The notes under the pieces were generated by a model. It was not told the origin of the DNA. It ran no database searches and saw only the letters and a list, made by a program, of their open reading frames with translations. Positions 24,386 to 35,793 of a DNA stretch of 64,000 nucleotides are shown in pieces. Position 1 is the first letter of the stretch. Each line of letters begins with the position of its first letter. A program made the position numbers and the translations under genes. The stretch is from Trileptium ribeirensis (lineage: Eukaryota > Nematoda > Enoplea > Enoplida > Thoracostomopsidae), in assembly GCA_030248225.1 (NCBI GenBank), contig JASANE010024711.1, positions 16,605 through 80,604 on the forward strand, given 5' to 3'.

Positions 24386-27290
24386 CAATCGATTTGGTTT
24401 CTGTCATCCCAAACACGTGGTCAACATTGTTGGATATAGACATAGTCTACCCCTTCATCTTCATTAACCATGGTATAAAAACTCTACTACTTAACTTGGC
24501 AACACACAAAATAATTCCGCATAAACTATTGCAGTGAAAAACTATAACAGCAGTGGAAGCAAAATATATACATACGCTAAAAATATTTTTCGTTGTCACA
24601 AAATACTACTTTATATAAAAACAGCTTCATATAGCGATGAAAATATCAGAGTACAGTATATACATAATATTATATCAACTAAACACTAGCGGGTTCGATA
24701 CAGGGCAGTTTCAATTGCAGGGATCGCGGAGCCTAACCAAATTTTGGTTACTGCACCCACCGATACATACCGAGTGGGATTGGGCCGTCACAGATCTGAA
24801 AACATTCCAACAGCACTGTCCTGTACTGGGGGTTGGTGACGGGGGCACGACATAAAAGGAGTTATAAAGAAGTACGAAACTAGTATTTATAAAACCGGTA
24901 TATAAAGGTTAGTGTAAAGAAATCGTCAGTAAAAAACTTTACCAATAATCATTAAAAACAGCCCACTGTCACAAATCTCTAGAATCGCCGCTGCAACTAA
25001 AAAAGAACATGATAAGAAATCAATACTGTAAAGTTATAATCTTAAAGTTCACGAACAAGCATTTTCAAAGTGAATGGATGGAACCAAAAACTACAAAAAC
25101 GTTTAGGGTTGCGCCAGGCGCTATTGCTGTTTATCAAAATATAATTTTCCGAAACGTATTGTAAATAAGTTTCTTCAGAATTTAGCAGATTTTGTTTCTT
25201 TTACTTAATTGAGTTCCGGTGGTATTATTCTCGTCTCCACCTGAAGGATAACCTTCCCTGCTAGAATTCAGAAATGTTTTCGAACTATTTTATGGAATGG
25301 CTAAACATGTTCGGTGAAATCGACGACGACAGCAATTATCAGATTCAATTAATTTTTCGACAATACTATAGTGCCGGGAAATCGGTCTAGTTTTTAATTC
25401 GTTTTGTTGTAAGACATAAAAATCCGCCCGCACAACTTTGTTTTAAATTTGCTGAAATGAAGTGAGCGTAGCAAATAATGGACTTCTCTCAAAAAAGAAC
25501 ATAATTGTGATAAAAATTATTTTTGACCGTCTGTTGTTCGCATAACTTAAAATCAACCAGATAGCCTTAACCATATTGATGGATTTCGCAATTTCGTTTC
25601 GACTCATAATGAAATGAAGCTGTGCACTAGGTTTGTATTCGCGCTAGTCCCATATTTTCAAATTTACGTTCTCACAAAGCCGACGCGAATTTGTCAACTT
25701 TGGTCATTTGTGCGCAGCCAACATTTTAGGTTATAGCTCTTGCTAGGGGCATCGAATGGAAAAATGCAGACTACAACGTCCGACGGAATTCTCCCATGGA
25801 GAGTTACAACATTGCTGTTACGAAATATTGGTCGGAGCAGCAGGTATCCAGCTATGACCAAAGTTTAAAAGATTAAATTTTGAAAATGTTGGTATGATGC
25901 TCTTTGCTTATTTAGATGAACGATGGAATTACAAGGTTATTTAATCATTAATCGCGTTTATTCCATTGTTTTAAAATCTCAAATCATGCGTGTTATTAGC
26001 CTTGCGGGACGCTTTTGGGGCAAAAATTTGGTAAAGTCACCTTTTCAGTACAGATGTATATAGGTCATTAGAATGTTTCTATATTGTAATGACGCGTTAT
26101 TTAGCATTTCACCTAAACACATTTCTATGAAAATTATAATAAATTTTGCATATCTTCAGCATTAAATCTACCGGTTCTGCAGGACTGCTCAAAATTGAAA
26201 AACAATGGTTAGTCAAAAGTTTAACTTAACATCATGAGTATGTTAAGCCGATATTTGGTGATTGAGTTGGAACATTGCGAGTGCATTTTCACACGTGTTC
26301 GTTATTTTTCACCTCGACCATTTGGAATTATGCTTTCTGGAATAATATGACGTATGTACTTGAATAATTTCTGACAAATTGCTAAAATTACCCTCGTCAC
26401 CCTGTGCTGTTTCTAATACATCAGCGCTGTAGCTATCAACCACGCTACAAAATCTCAGGTGTCAAGTAAAGAGTTTCCCACGATTCAATCTTCGTGAAAA
26501 ACAGTCTCACTAGCACTTATTCTACTTGTCTCACCGAATATATAATATGTTTTGAACGTTTTCTTCGCCCAAGTTTGCAAGCATATCCAAACAAGACAAA
26601 ACCATCCGGTCCGCCTAAGTATTTATTCATTACGGGTAGCTCCTGATTTGCATATGTAGTACCGAATCTTCAATGCATGATCTGCGTCATTTTTAGATTC
26701 TGTGAATTTAGTATCCACGGTACGTCATGTTGCACACTGTATTTTCTTTTCATATCGTTGTTCATACAATTGATATTTATTGCGCAGTTTGTGAGTTTTG
26801 TAAATTTTGTTTACAAGGTGCCGAGTAATGGCGTAAATATTTTACGACAACTTATGAAATTTTTTCCGTGCTCAAATGTCAAATTATATGCTTTATATTT
26901 TTTTGATGAAATTACAATGACAAACCATGGGTGTAAAATGAGTCAGAATTTTTTTTTGGTTTTGCTTGTTATTGTTCTACAACACAATTTTTAAGTATTG
27001 CACCGTCCTAGATTTATTATTACAAGATATATTTAATTTAGTAGGAATTCCAATAAATTTATCAGAGTATTTAGATTCTTCTAGCTTCACAAAATTTTTT
27101 TAAATTTGTCGTTTGCGATTAATTGTAATAAACAATGCAGCAACAAGTGTTAGTTTTTTAAACAATGAACGGCATTTAAATATCTATTAGGTGCTCTTAT
27201 TATTGCGTGGTTAATTTTTATTTTAAATTTCGCAGCGATCTAAAGTTTGTTTGGAATACCAAGAAGTCCTGTTTGCAATCTAGGTTTTGC
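24386..27290. other. AT-rich stretch with nothing recognised
   Basis: No gene, transposase or RNA could be supported. ORFs of 72 aa (24637) and 105 aa (26677, hydrophobic) lack splice context and family motifs. Confidence 0.4.
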
Positions 27291-27308
27291 TAGCCTGGAT
27301 TTTGGGTG

Positions 27309-27316
27309 TATATAAG
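27309..27316 (+). promoter_or_regulatory. TATA box of a putative promoter
   Basis: TATATAAG is followed about 25-30 nt later by a mixed-composition leader, then a strong donor-like CAGA/GTAAGT near 27416-27425. This looks like a promoter with a short non-coding first exon, belonging to an unknown gene or an LTR. No open frame of note follows within the next kilobase. Confidence 0.45.
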
Positions 27317-27563
27317 CTGAGGTTTTGTTTCGATTATCGAAGCAGTTGCTGCCATCGACTGCAGAGGTAGTTGGAGCAGTTAGTTCGCAGAGTCAGTCGC
27401 GATCGGATACCTCAGAGTAAGTGTCGTTTATTATCTAATTTATTTCTTAGCTTACAAACCGTAAGGCACCTTGTTATTTAACACTGTTCTAGCTAGACAG
27501 TAGTTACATAAAGCTAAGACTTAGCGCTGATTCCGAGTTTAAGAAAAATTTGGGGTTTATTGA

Positions 27564-27750
27564 GAGCAGACGGGCTGCTCTGAATATTTTCTGTTGAGAG
27601 CACAGGGGTGCTCCATTTATTAGTGGGTCTTTGAGAGCACACGGGGTGCTCCACATTTTCTTGGGTTATTGAGAGCAGACGGGCTGCTCCTAAAATTTTC
27701 CGCTGAGAGCAGAGGGCTGCTCCACTTTTTTAGAGAGCACAGGGGTGCTC
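27564..27750 (+). repeat. Array of six short hairpins with covarying stems
   Basis: Six perfect 6-bp stems with 4-5 nt loops lie at 27564-27580, 27598-27613, 27635-27651, 27673-27689, 27707-27722 and 27735-27750. Stems are GAGCAG/CTGCTC (units 1, 4, 5) or GAGCAC/GTGCTC (units 2, 3, 6), so the closing pair swaps G-C for C-G on both sides together. Loops are AGGG or ACGGG; a GA dinucleotide precedes every stem. Spacers are T-rich and differ in sequence. The array lies downstream of the TATA box at 27309. Function unknown; it could be an RNA protein-binding array, a transposon leader or a DNA-level binding site. Confidence 0.85.
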
Positions 27751-27759
27751 CGATAAAAT

Positions 27760-28143
27760 TTATTGACTAGGTTGGGCTAAGCCCAAGTCAAAGCTTAGGC
27801 CAGATCGAAGGATCCACCTTGTAGTTCATAAAGTTTGCTCGAGCATTAATATTAATTTATTATTTGGATCCTTAGATCCACCTTGTCAATTCAAACAATT
27901 CATTACTTTATTGCCGTACTACTATTTATTTTAGTAATATTAAGTTAGGTGCTTATTATTATTGGTGTAGTAAGTGAAGTCCTAGGTTCAGAGTACTAAC
28001 CATTACACAAGGTCATCGTTGCAAAAGTTAAGAATTTTATACCTATTAGGACTCGCTTCGCTACAATATATTGTCTGGTTTGCTGAATACGATAAAAAGA
28101 AATATATTAGCGGGGCATGTGTCGAGCAAGCGTGGGGGCCCTA
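27760..28143 (+). other. Region downstream of the hairpin array, possible LTR end
   Basis: Contains GGGCTAAGCCC (perfect palindrome near 27773), a twice-repeated GATCCACCTTGT (27810 and 27885), and ends in GGGGGCCCTACA at about 28143. CCCTACA is a common 3' end of LTRs; with the TATA box at 27309 this fits a solo LTR, but no matching TGTAGGG start was found. Confidence 0.3.
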
Positions 28144-28644
28144 CAACTTAAAAAATCATTCTTCAAATTATAATTTTTCTTAAAATCTGTGATTTATAAA
28201 TTTAAAATTTTCGTCTTTTTGGTCATTGGAGAAAGAAATAAGAGCTCGACGGTTTTGATATATGGTTAAAATAGCCGTAGATTGTCATTAAAGTATTGAT
28301 ATTGCGGTACATTCAAAGGGATCAGTAAGCGGATTTTGCAACGACAATGGCTTCCCTCGCTTTGCGAATTATCAGTATTATTATTGTCCCAAATTCAACG
28401 ACGTTCAACACCAATACCTAACGAAAAATGATATAAAAACTCCATAATAGAGCCCTGAAAAAGAGTGTGACATTTATATCACATTACATGATGTGTTGTT
28501 GGATGATGCGGTCGCTTTTTACGTCATCTGTCCCACGTATACGAGAATGACAAATTTCTAACTCATGTCCTGTCTCTCAACCTCCGTTGTATGTACTTGA
28601 AAAATAGAATGTGGAAAACCGAAAATTTTTTTAGTTTTAGATAT

Positions 28645-28650
28645 TTTATT
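28645..28650 (-). terminator. Candidate polyadenylation signal of Mpv17-like copy 3
   Basis: Minus-strand AATAAA about 210 nt after the stop at 28861. Plausible but unproven. Confidence 0.35.
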
Positions 28651-28860
28651 TTTGTGTTCAATTTTGGAACAAATGTTGGGAAGACATGAGAAAACGTGAA
28701 ATTTGTCCTCCCATATAAAGCGGTACAAATGACTCAAAAATGGACCGCGTCATCACACAACCAATACACAGTGTTACATTCCAGCTCAAGGGTCCATCAT
28801 CAGCTGTTTATGGTAAGAAATAAAATCTGGTTGAGTGAAACTATTTATAGTTCTAGTTAT

Positions 28861-29195
28861 TTACTTCAAGACATTAGTTTTCCATGACAAATAGCAATTC
28901 CAAAACAACGCAACGGTCTGCACAAAAATCAAGCGATAATTTAGCGGAACATAATAAAAATTAAATATCTGTGCAGCTGGCCAAATTTTTAGTCCCGTTA
29001 AAAATATGTCCCAAAAGTCTCGACGCATCTTTTCGACGGACTCGTCTAGTGAGCAGCCTTCGAGCAAGCGCAAACTTATGAGAAGTGTCGTTTGCAGAGA
29101 CGGTGACATGATCGCCTGATCAGCAGCGACGCGGACAAGTGGACGGAATCGCGGACCGCCGAGCATCACGTTCCGTTCCAGAAAAACATACCATC
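28861..29195 (-). CDS. Mpv17-like copy 3, exon 2
   Basis: Opens GA-TGG-TAT after TTTTTAG; 335 nt to the stop. Holds the core and the complete C-terminal signature. Confidence 0.93.
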
Positions 29196-32100
29196 CTAAA
29201 AATAAATTAATACGTTTTAATGAGTGTTGCTGTATACTACACTATTATTTTGTAGAAATCGCTTTCAAACTCAAATCATAGCGTACTACTTTTGGTATAT
29301 AGGGTACTGAATTTGGGTGATCCACATCTTATCTTCATTAAAAGGCGTACAGCGGAGGAGTTTGTTATCCCACATTTGCGCAGAATTTAGAATGGAACAA
29401 TCTGATTACATCAGCAGTTCATCGCGTTTACGACTCTGGCATGTCCGGTGAGGTCCCAATACGGAAACACGAATCAACCAAAAAGAACTACGCAGGGCTA
29501 AGAGCATTTACAGTTTAGTTTACTTAGTAACACATATGGTCAGAAAATTGTACGATGTTTCGTAATGTTCAAAGCAAATCCAGACATATTGATATATAGA
29601 TCGTAACACATAGATAATAGTAATAACGGTTATCCTTCTTTTGTATAGCAGTTGGTTTAATACAAAATGTTGTATTTCCGAGAAGTTAGGGCGCTAAGGC
29701 CCTTTTAAGAGTTGGAATAAAATTGAAAGTTGTTTCCACAAATACTATTTTTACTTGACGCCATCCAATGCCTTCCTGGAGAAAGCTAAGATTTTAAACA
29801 CTTGCACAATATTTAGGAAACTGTTTGTCCACTCATTTCTGGTTCTACTACATTCAAGAGACTGTGTCAATACTGTAACAGCCCGAGTTTTTGTGCCAGG
29901 TTCTAAATATCCAAAATCAGGCCAAATCGGCTTCAAACTCAGCGGATAAAGGGCGATCGGATACCAGTGGAACGTGATCCAGGGATTTGTTTATGTATTG
30001 TTCATAAGCATGCCAAATAAAATAAATATTGTATTGTTGTGCTATAAATGTGTAATCACGCTCCACCAGCCCGAGGTGCGCGGGGTGATTTCGCACCACA
30101 GCCGCATCACAATTCATTTTCAGGGTATCAATTCATTTTCGGGGTATCCGATCGATCCCGGAATTGCTATTGTATTATAAATAACAAAGATTTGCTATTG
30201 TGCGATTGATCTGTATTGGAATATAGCACGGATGCGTAGTCGCATAGGCCGGCGACAAGGGGAAAGATTTCATGTTCTATCGGAATCCGACATAACAATT
30301 TTGTTGATTAGGTTACCCCAGGGTCGATTCCGGTACGTATCCGTAAACAATAACGTATACCTATTTGTTGTTGAATAGTACAATGTATACTGTGTATGTG
30401 GCCGAGTGTCAGGATGGGGCGGGGCGTCGCGCGAAACCCCTGCGGCAAAATGCAATTTGGACTTTCTATAATGGACTAAGGTTTTGAAGCTTATCCTGAC
30501 ACGCCGGCGGAATATAACAAGTTATTTTGCATGGTGCGGGATATTTTGAATACATGAAAAAAAGATAAAATGGACCTAATGTAAAAAGGTTTCATTTTTA
30601 CAAGAGGTGTAAGAATTTTGGGGCTTTTATGTATTTCAAACCAAAAAGGGGGCATTAAATTATCATTAGGGATCTATAAGGCTTCAAAATTGTTCGTTCG
30701 GGTGAACTTAACCCCAACCCGTAAGTACTTATGGACCCCAATCAGGCGTTTAAACTCCCAAACTTTAAGGTCCCAAATTGTTACAACTCAAACCAAAACA
30801 CCCCGATTTTTCGAACCCCGTACCTTAATTGGGCCCTATACTAACCATCCCACTGGAGACCGGGGCCGCCCGCCCCAACGCAGGACTCACACAACTGAGT
30901 TGGGACCCAAAACTTTACTATCTATTTTACACGTATAAAACGGCCTCTAACGGGCCCTCAGAGGAGCTACATCAAATCTACTATTTTTATAAGTAGGCGA
31001 CCAGCCAGGGCATGGATATGATTCCGCCTCCGGCCGCCTACTCCCCTCCGTTCTTGAAATATAACAAAAAAACACGCTAACGTCCTGATTTCTTTAAGGC
31101 GCCTATAGTGCTCGTATATTTTGGCATTATCAAAACCTTGCCCCAACCAGCACAAGGTTTAGTTTTGTTTACGTTGTGCCCCCTTTCTCCAAAACGAGCC
31201 CTGTCTGTGGGCATTAATCTTGTTGTTTTGACTGAGTGGCCGACGACCCAGCAAGTTGCTGTAGGGCTCTGTTTACTGTGTTGTTTTATATTGTATGTAT
31301 GTTTGGCTTGACGGTCGACATTTGTACGATTTTTGCTCATCTTTGTGTACCATTTGAGCCGCACAGCGATTTTAACATGTTCGTACGATTTCAAATTTGA
31401 ACAAAAAAGGGGGTAGATAAGAGGTATAAAAGGAGACTGCACAATTCCCCGATTGGGAAAAGTCGAGCTTTTAGGTTTTTGTTTTGGCGGTTGTCGCCAT
31501 TTAAAATTTCATTCTCGCTAGTCTTTTGTTTTTCTTTTCTGCCTGCTTTCAGATATACCAGGGGTGGTTTCTCGCCGTGCCCCCACGGTGGAGAGCCTCC
31601 CCTGGCTTTAGCTTCCTTTCGATCATGCAGAGGGCCGCCCTTTGCGACGTTGGAGCGTCGGAAGGATGCTCCGCGCGCTCGTAAAGGCCGGGCCCCGCCA
31701 AAATTCGCAAAATTATATCAAATTACTCAAAATTTAAATCCACGCGCATCTCGATTGGTTCCCCGGTCCTCGGACGTTTTCTTTCTGTTCGCGAGTCCGA
31801 GTAGTGATCAAAATTTTTACTCTAAGGCAAATGATCAGGTTTTAAGAGACCTCTCAGGACGCATAAGGAGTAAGCTGGCGTTTTTCGAAATTTTAGGAGT
31901 TTCGAGACAGTCGCGATCATCGTCGCGGTTTTGGCATTTCCCGAGCGATACCCCGCGGTGTTTCTGCAAATTTTGGGGTTGCGTTCATTTTCACAAAAAG
32001 GGAAAGAACCCAGGCACCCCAAGTCGTGCAGCTGCGGTAACCGGGAGCCCTGGTAGCTTTGGCCCTGGATCGAAAGCCTCTGCTGTCCCTAACGTGTCGT

Positions 32101-35100
32101 CTCGGCAGGTCAAGGGGCCCAGACTGCTTTCTACCCTTCCCTTAGAAGAGAATTGTAGTTCATCTTTCATCGGGTGACGAACCGTGACTGTCTCGGCCAA
32201 CATTAGAATCTTTACATAGGGTTAGGCGAAAAATGTTATAGTACGAAGGGAAGTAGCTAAGGGCTACCTCTAAGTAAGCTTCAACCAAAATTTATGGGTG
32301 GCGATAGGAGTAATTCTGGGGACGCAGTCGTTTGCATCCTCAAGTGACACTAGCTGCCTCCGATCCAATTTCAGAACTAAGCTCGCAGCGCTAAACTTTC
32401 ATCCGTATGTCGAGTTCTCCGCTTTTGCGAGCAGTGCCGATGCAAGCGACTGCGGACCAGGACTCGATAAAAGTTTAGGAGGCTCACTAGCTGAGCGTAG
32501 AACGAAATAGAGACTGGAGCTGTCGGTGAGCAAACGGCATTAAACTTTGGTGGGACGTGGGTTTTCTAGCCGTGCAACCACGGGGAGAATCCACGTCGGC
32601 ACCCTCTCCCGGAATGTCTGGGAGCGAGTTTCAAATTGTACCGAGTCAGATCGTTCGCGGACCGCTCCAGTCGTTGTCGAAATTGCACGAAAATTTTGGA
32701 CCTTCGATCCCGTTTTACACTCGTAGTTCAAAATACGCAAGGGACAAATCATCATGGTTTAATAGGTAGCCAGCTGTTTCATTGACAGAGGAGCGCAACT
32801 GGGGAGTTCCAAGAAAAACCCATCATTTTTCCATCAAAAATTCGTCGGGCTCAGTTCGATCAAATATTCTAAGGGTATCATACTCAACGGGGATGTAGTA
32901 TGTGCCTCAGGGTATCTTGCAGGGTACCCGACCTTAACCTTGTCATACCATAAGTGTTGTGCATAATTAGTTGTACACCCCGATTGGGTGGTGTTTATAA
33001 AGTGTGCCAAATACAAAAAATTGGATTCGATAGTAAATCTGTTGAACCGTAGTAACTTTCTAAAGCAGTTCGGAGTTTTGGTTAATTTTCTGACCTCGGT
33101 AGAATTTCAGAAATCAGTTTCAACAGGAACCCCTAAGGAGTTTGAATCTAAGGCAATTTTGCGCCATAGCGAGCAAGTCATCCACCACCGCAAGCCTGTC
33201 GATCTAATCTGCTGACGCAAGTTCTCCCGCATGCTCCTGCTTCAAGGCCCGAGCCGGCAACCCACTCTGCACCCCGCACTATATCCGTGCTTACTTGAAC
33301 TATCAGGAACGCCCCTGCCGCGAACCCCTCGCAGTTAATTATCGCTTTGCATAGCTCGCCGCCCGGCATATAACACTAGTAGTTAGAGCCTAGACACTCA
33401 AGGGTCTGGGGCCTCCGCCTCAGTGCCCCAACATTATTATAAGTAATCAAATTCCGGGGACATACCCCGACGAGGCCACGATTAGGATTGACACGTGGTC
33501 ATAGTCTAGGTTTCAGGGCCAGCCGTGCCAGGATCAGAACGAGAGAATAGTGCAAAGGGGCACACCCAAAACTAGGCCATTCCTAGAATCGCGACCGCGC
33601 AGCATTCTAGTCATTGGGGTAAGACATTACATTCTCCCGGGACAAAACGGGGGAGCCTCGCTAGGCTATACCAGGACCAGTGAACCCCGCTTAGGGGATT
33701 AGTTGGATTAGGAGGGAAAAGCGAGTCACCTGTGAGCAGGCTTAAAGGTTGACTCTCCCTCAGGGGGACCTTCGTACCACTAGATACGTGGGCCAATATA
33801 GGGGCCAGGCCGAACACCTTGGTAAACCCGCCGGCAGCCTACTAAGCTAAGCGGTTCCCTTAGGTCATCTAGCAGATCACCGGGGGGCCGTGGAAGCCGG
33901 GGTTGTCCGGGCACCGCACCAAGGAAAATGGTGGTACAGCTGGGATCCCTTAGGGCCAGAACTGGTCCTAGTACAATACTACTAACGACAGCAAACAATT
34001 ACACTTATCATAAAACTCATGATAAATAGCAAAACCGCCATAACTACTCAATTTATATCAACGCAGTTTATCACAGTTTTCGCGGTCGAAACTTTGTGGT
34101 TTGCTAAATACAAAAACCAATAGTTTGGTATTTTTCAAAAAGCTTTAAATTTTATAATCTTGACGGGAGATATTATCTAAGCTAAATTTTGTTGTCATTC
34201 AATAAATGTACATAATACACCATTATCTACACCACATTACTTTAACTGTTAGTGGAATAGAATACAAAATGCGCAATTCCATACATATTAAGCAAGAAGA
34301 ACCCAATCTGACACAATTTACGTGCTCTATAAACTACACTGTTATATATTTGGGCAAATATATAGTAGTATCTCAAAAGCGAGTGGTAACGGAGTGAGCA
34401 TGGCTACTAAGAAGTATTCCTAGCTTTACCTTTACTGGCGTTCATGTCGTATTCAAAACGTGTTGTGCGAATATGGTCCGACCCTTAAAACCAACCACTG
34501 CCCTGTAATGACATGATACAGCGTCAACAGGACTCGGAGGACAAGACCATCGTATTCAAGGTGCTTGAAAACCTAAAAAATGTTTTAACGCTCCTACACC
34601 GCAATAACGTGCCACAAAAGCAAAAAGGTGTTCAGTGACAATACGTCGTCAAGATACCAAAAACAACACATCACCCTGGAAGGACATGATACAGCAAACA
34701 GCTCTCCGACGGCAACACTATCGTATTCAGCGCGTTTGAAAACCTATTGAAGAATGTCGTGACGCTCACACACCGCAATAACATGCCACAAAAAAGATGG
34801 TGTAATATAAAAACGGGTGGACATACCCTATTTGCACCCATAGCGGCCCAGTGAGTTGCATGACAAAAAAGTGGTGTACACAACAAGGTTGTAGATCTCG
34901 ATGAGCTGATTTCAGAACGTGGTCTCCAAGATATAGGTCGAAAGTATCCATGTTCAGATATAGGTCGCGAAAATAGATATAGATACCCGGATAGCCAAAT
35001 TTCACTTTTCACTTTCAGTGTGACCCTTGAGCCTTTGGGAACCACTTTTACGCGAAAGACGTGGTCGGCGGGTTTAGCGTCCAATGAAAAGTAGATATAG

Positions 35101-35793
35101 AATTAATTAAATATTAAATTGTAATCAAATAAAAATATTGTGAAATTTCGTGTATCTGGTGATAACTTATGATCTCCACACACGGACAAAATAAACAAAA
35201 TTTTTACGACTTTTACCACTAGAATAAAGCATAGCTTGCTCCGCTAGCTCCCAATCAATTAGTTTCAAAAAGTTAGTGACATAATTTGTAATTGATCACT
35301 TGTAAATCAATTTACAAACTTTAATTCAATTTAAAATTCAAAATTTGAGAAAATTTTTCAGTTGTTGACGTATGAAGAATGGTTGAAACCAATTGACCTT
35401 ACAATAACATCAGCACCAGTTATTCTCTGACAGTAGTTGATGAAATTTCTAACATAAAAATCCCAAAAACTTTCAGAAATCTGGTTAACAAACATACTTT
35501 TGACCCTTCCGCTGGAAAAATCAATATATATATGAGTTTGTCTTTGTCGTATGTTTCACCAGCCACAAATATATATTTTTGAACTTACTACTAATTACTG
35601 GCGCTAAGAAGAAAGTGCCAAGGAACCAAAATCGCGCTGTTCTGACAGGGTCGTACGGAAGGTTTTTCTTTCTTTCGAATGTGAATTGTGTAATAATATC
35701 GCCGGCGCCCATAAGAAGGCCAGACGATGTCATCTGAACACGAAGAGGATATTTTGCCAGAAGAGCGCCATACTTGGTTAAAAGGTTACTCAT
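28861..35793 (-). CDS. Mpv17/PMP22-family membrane protein, copy 3 (179 aa)
   Basis: Exon 1 is 35793-35589 (205 nt, donor GTAAGT); exon 2 is 29195-28861 (acceptor TTTTTAG). Both are phase 1 and join as Arg-Trp-Tyr. The 179-aa product carries the full family pattern: KYPLRVQM, a membrane stretch ending GAGDIITQ, RTARFWFLGTFFLAPV, the RVAADQAIMSPS core, the acidic-basic loop DESVEKMRRDF, then LKIWPAAQIFNFYYVPLNYR and FWNCYLSWKTN. Four membrane segments are expected. It is the clearest of the three for family assignment and looks intact. Its 6.4-kb intron contains the GC-rich segment 30.6-34.0 kb and a dispersed repeat. It lies 2.7 kb downstream of the MRPL1 gene on the same strand. Subfamily and organelle are not decided. 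Confidence 0.93.
29196..30600 (-). other. 3' part of the Mpv17-like copy 3 intron
   Basis: No nested gene recognised. A short direct repeat (AATTCATTTTC(A/G)GGGTATC) occurs twice near 30111-30150. Confidence 0.4.
31425..31433 (+). promoter_or_regulatory. TATA box upstream of the 232-aa ORF
   Basis: TATAAAAGG followed by GAGACTGCAC, a canonical core-promoter layout, 46 nt upstream of the ATG at 31479. It is oriented against the host gene. Confidence 0.5.
31479..32177 (+). CDS. Hypothetical 232-aa ORF in a GC-rich element
   Basis: Not recognised. The product is basic and Ser/Pro-rich with a hydrophobic start (about residues 8-22) and one Cys/His cluster (RCFCKFWGCVHFH, about residues 155-167) that faintly recalls a gag-type knuckle but does not fit CCHC spacing. 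It follows a TATA box closely. It may be the first ORF of a retroelement, or a chance frame in GC-rich DNA. Confidence 0.3.
   Translation: MFWRLSPFKISFSLVFCFSFLPAFRYTRGGFSPCPHGGEPPLALASFRSCRGPPFATLERRKDAPRARKGRAPPKFAKLYQITQNLNPRASRLVPRSSDVFFLFASPSSDQNFYSKANDQVLRDLSGRIRSKLAFFEILGVSRQSRSSSRFWHFPSDTPRCFCKFWGCVHFHKKGKNPGTPSRAAAVTGSPGSFGPGSKASAVPNVSSRQVKGPRLLSTLPLEENCSSSFIG
34001..34425. other. AT-rich intron stretch
   Basis: Nothing recognised between the GC-rich segment and the dispersed repeat; part of the Mpv17-like copy 3 intron. Confidence 0.4.
34430..35095. repeat. Dispersed repeat family, copy A
   Basis: Contains two internal near-copies of GACATGATACAGC...ACCATCGTATTCA...GAAAACCTA (about 34511 and 34683), then AGCGGCCCAG.GAGT and TGTAGATCTCGATGAGCTGA. 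The same blocks in the same order appear at 38.87-39.62, 42.12-42.36 (partial) and 44.33-44.95 kb. No terminal repeats or coding frame identified. Confidence 0.65.
35589..35793 (-). CDS. Mpv17-like copy 3, exon 1
   Basis: ATG at 35793 to a GTAAGT donor; 205 nt ending phase 1, identical architecture to copies 1 and 2. Confidence 0.92.

Larger units (their letters stand above)
30600..34000 (+). mobile_element. Unclassified GC-rich segment, probably a degenerate mobile element
   Basis: Sharply more GC-rich than its flanks and sited in an intron. It has a TATA box at 31425, a 232-aa open frame at 31479-32174, then a run of shorter open frames on + (32298, 32557, 32988) and a final 600 bp with many short palindromes. 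A sequence like GCCGTGC..CCACGG.GGAGA occurs at about 31577 and 32570. No reverse transcriptase, integrase, recombinase or transposase motif was recognised, and no LTRs or terminal repeats were found. Boundaries are estimates from composition. Confidence 0.4.

Noticed and set aside
24637..24855. 72-aa ORF with LLHPPIHTEWDWAVTDLKTF
   Set aside because: Looks protein-like in part but has no recognisable family, splice sites or neighbours.
27564..27750. CRISPR-like array of short palindromic repeats
   Set aside because: Repeat is only ~17 bp, spacers are T-rich and irregular, no cas genes, and the genome is eukaryotic.
31440..33990. Ribosomal RNA gene or rDNA fragment
   Set aside because: GC-rich and palindrome-rich, but I could not recognise any conserved 18S, 5.8S or 28S core sequence.
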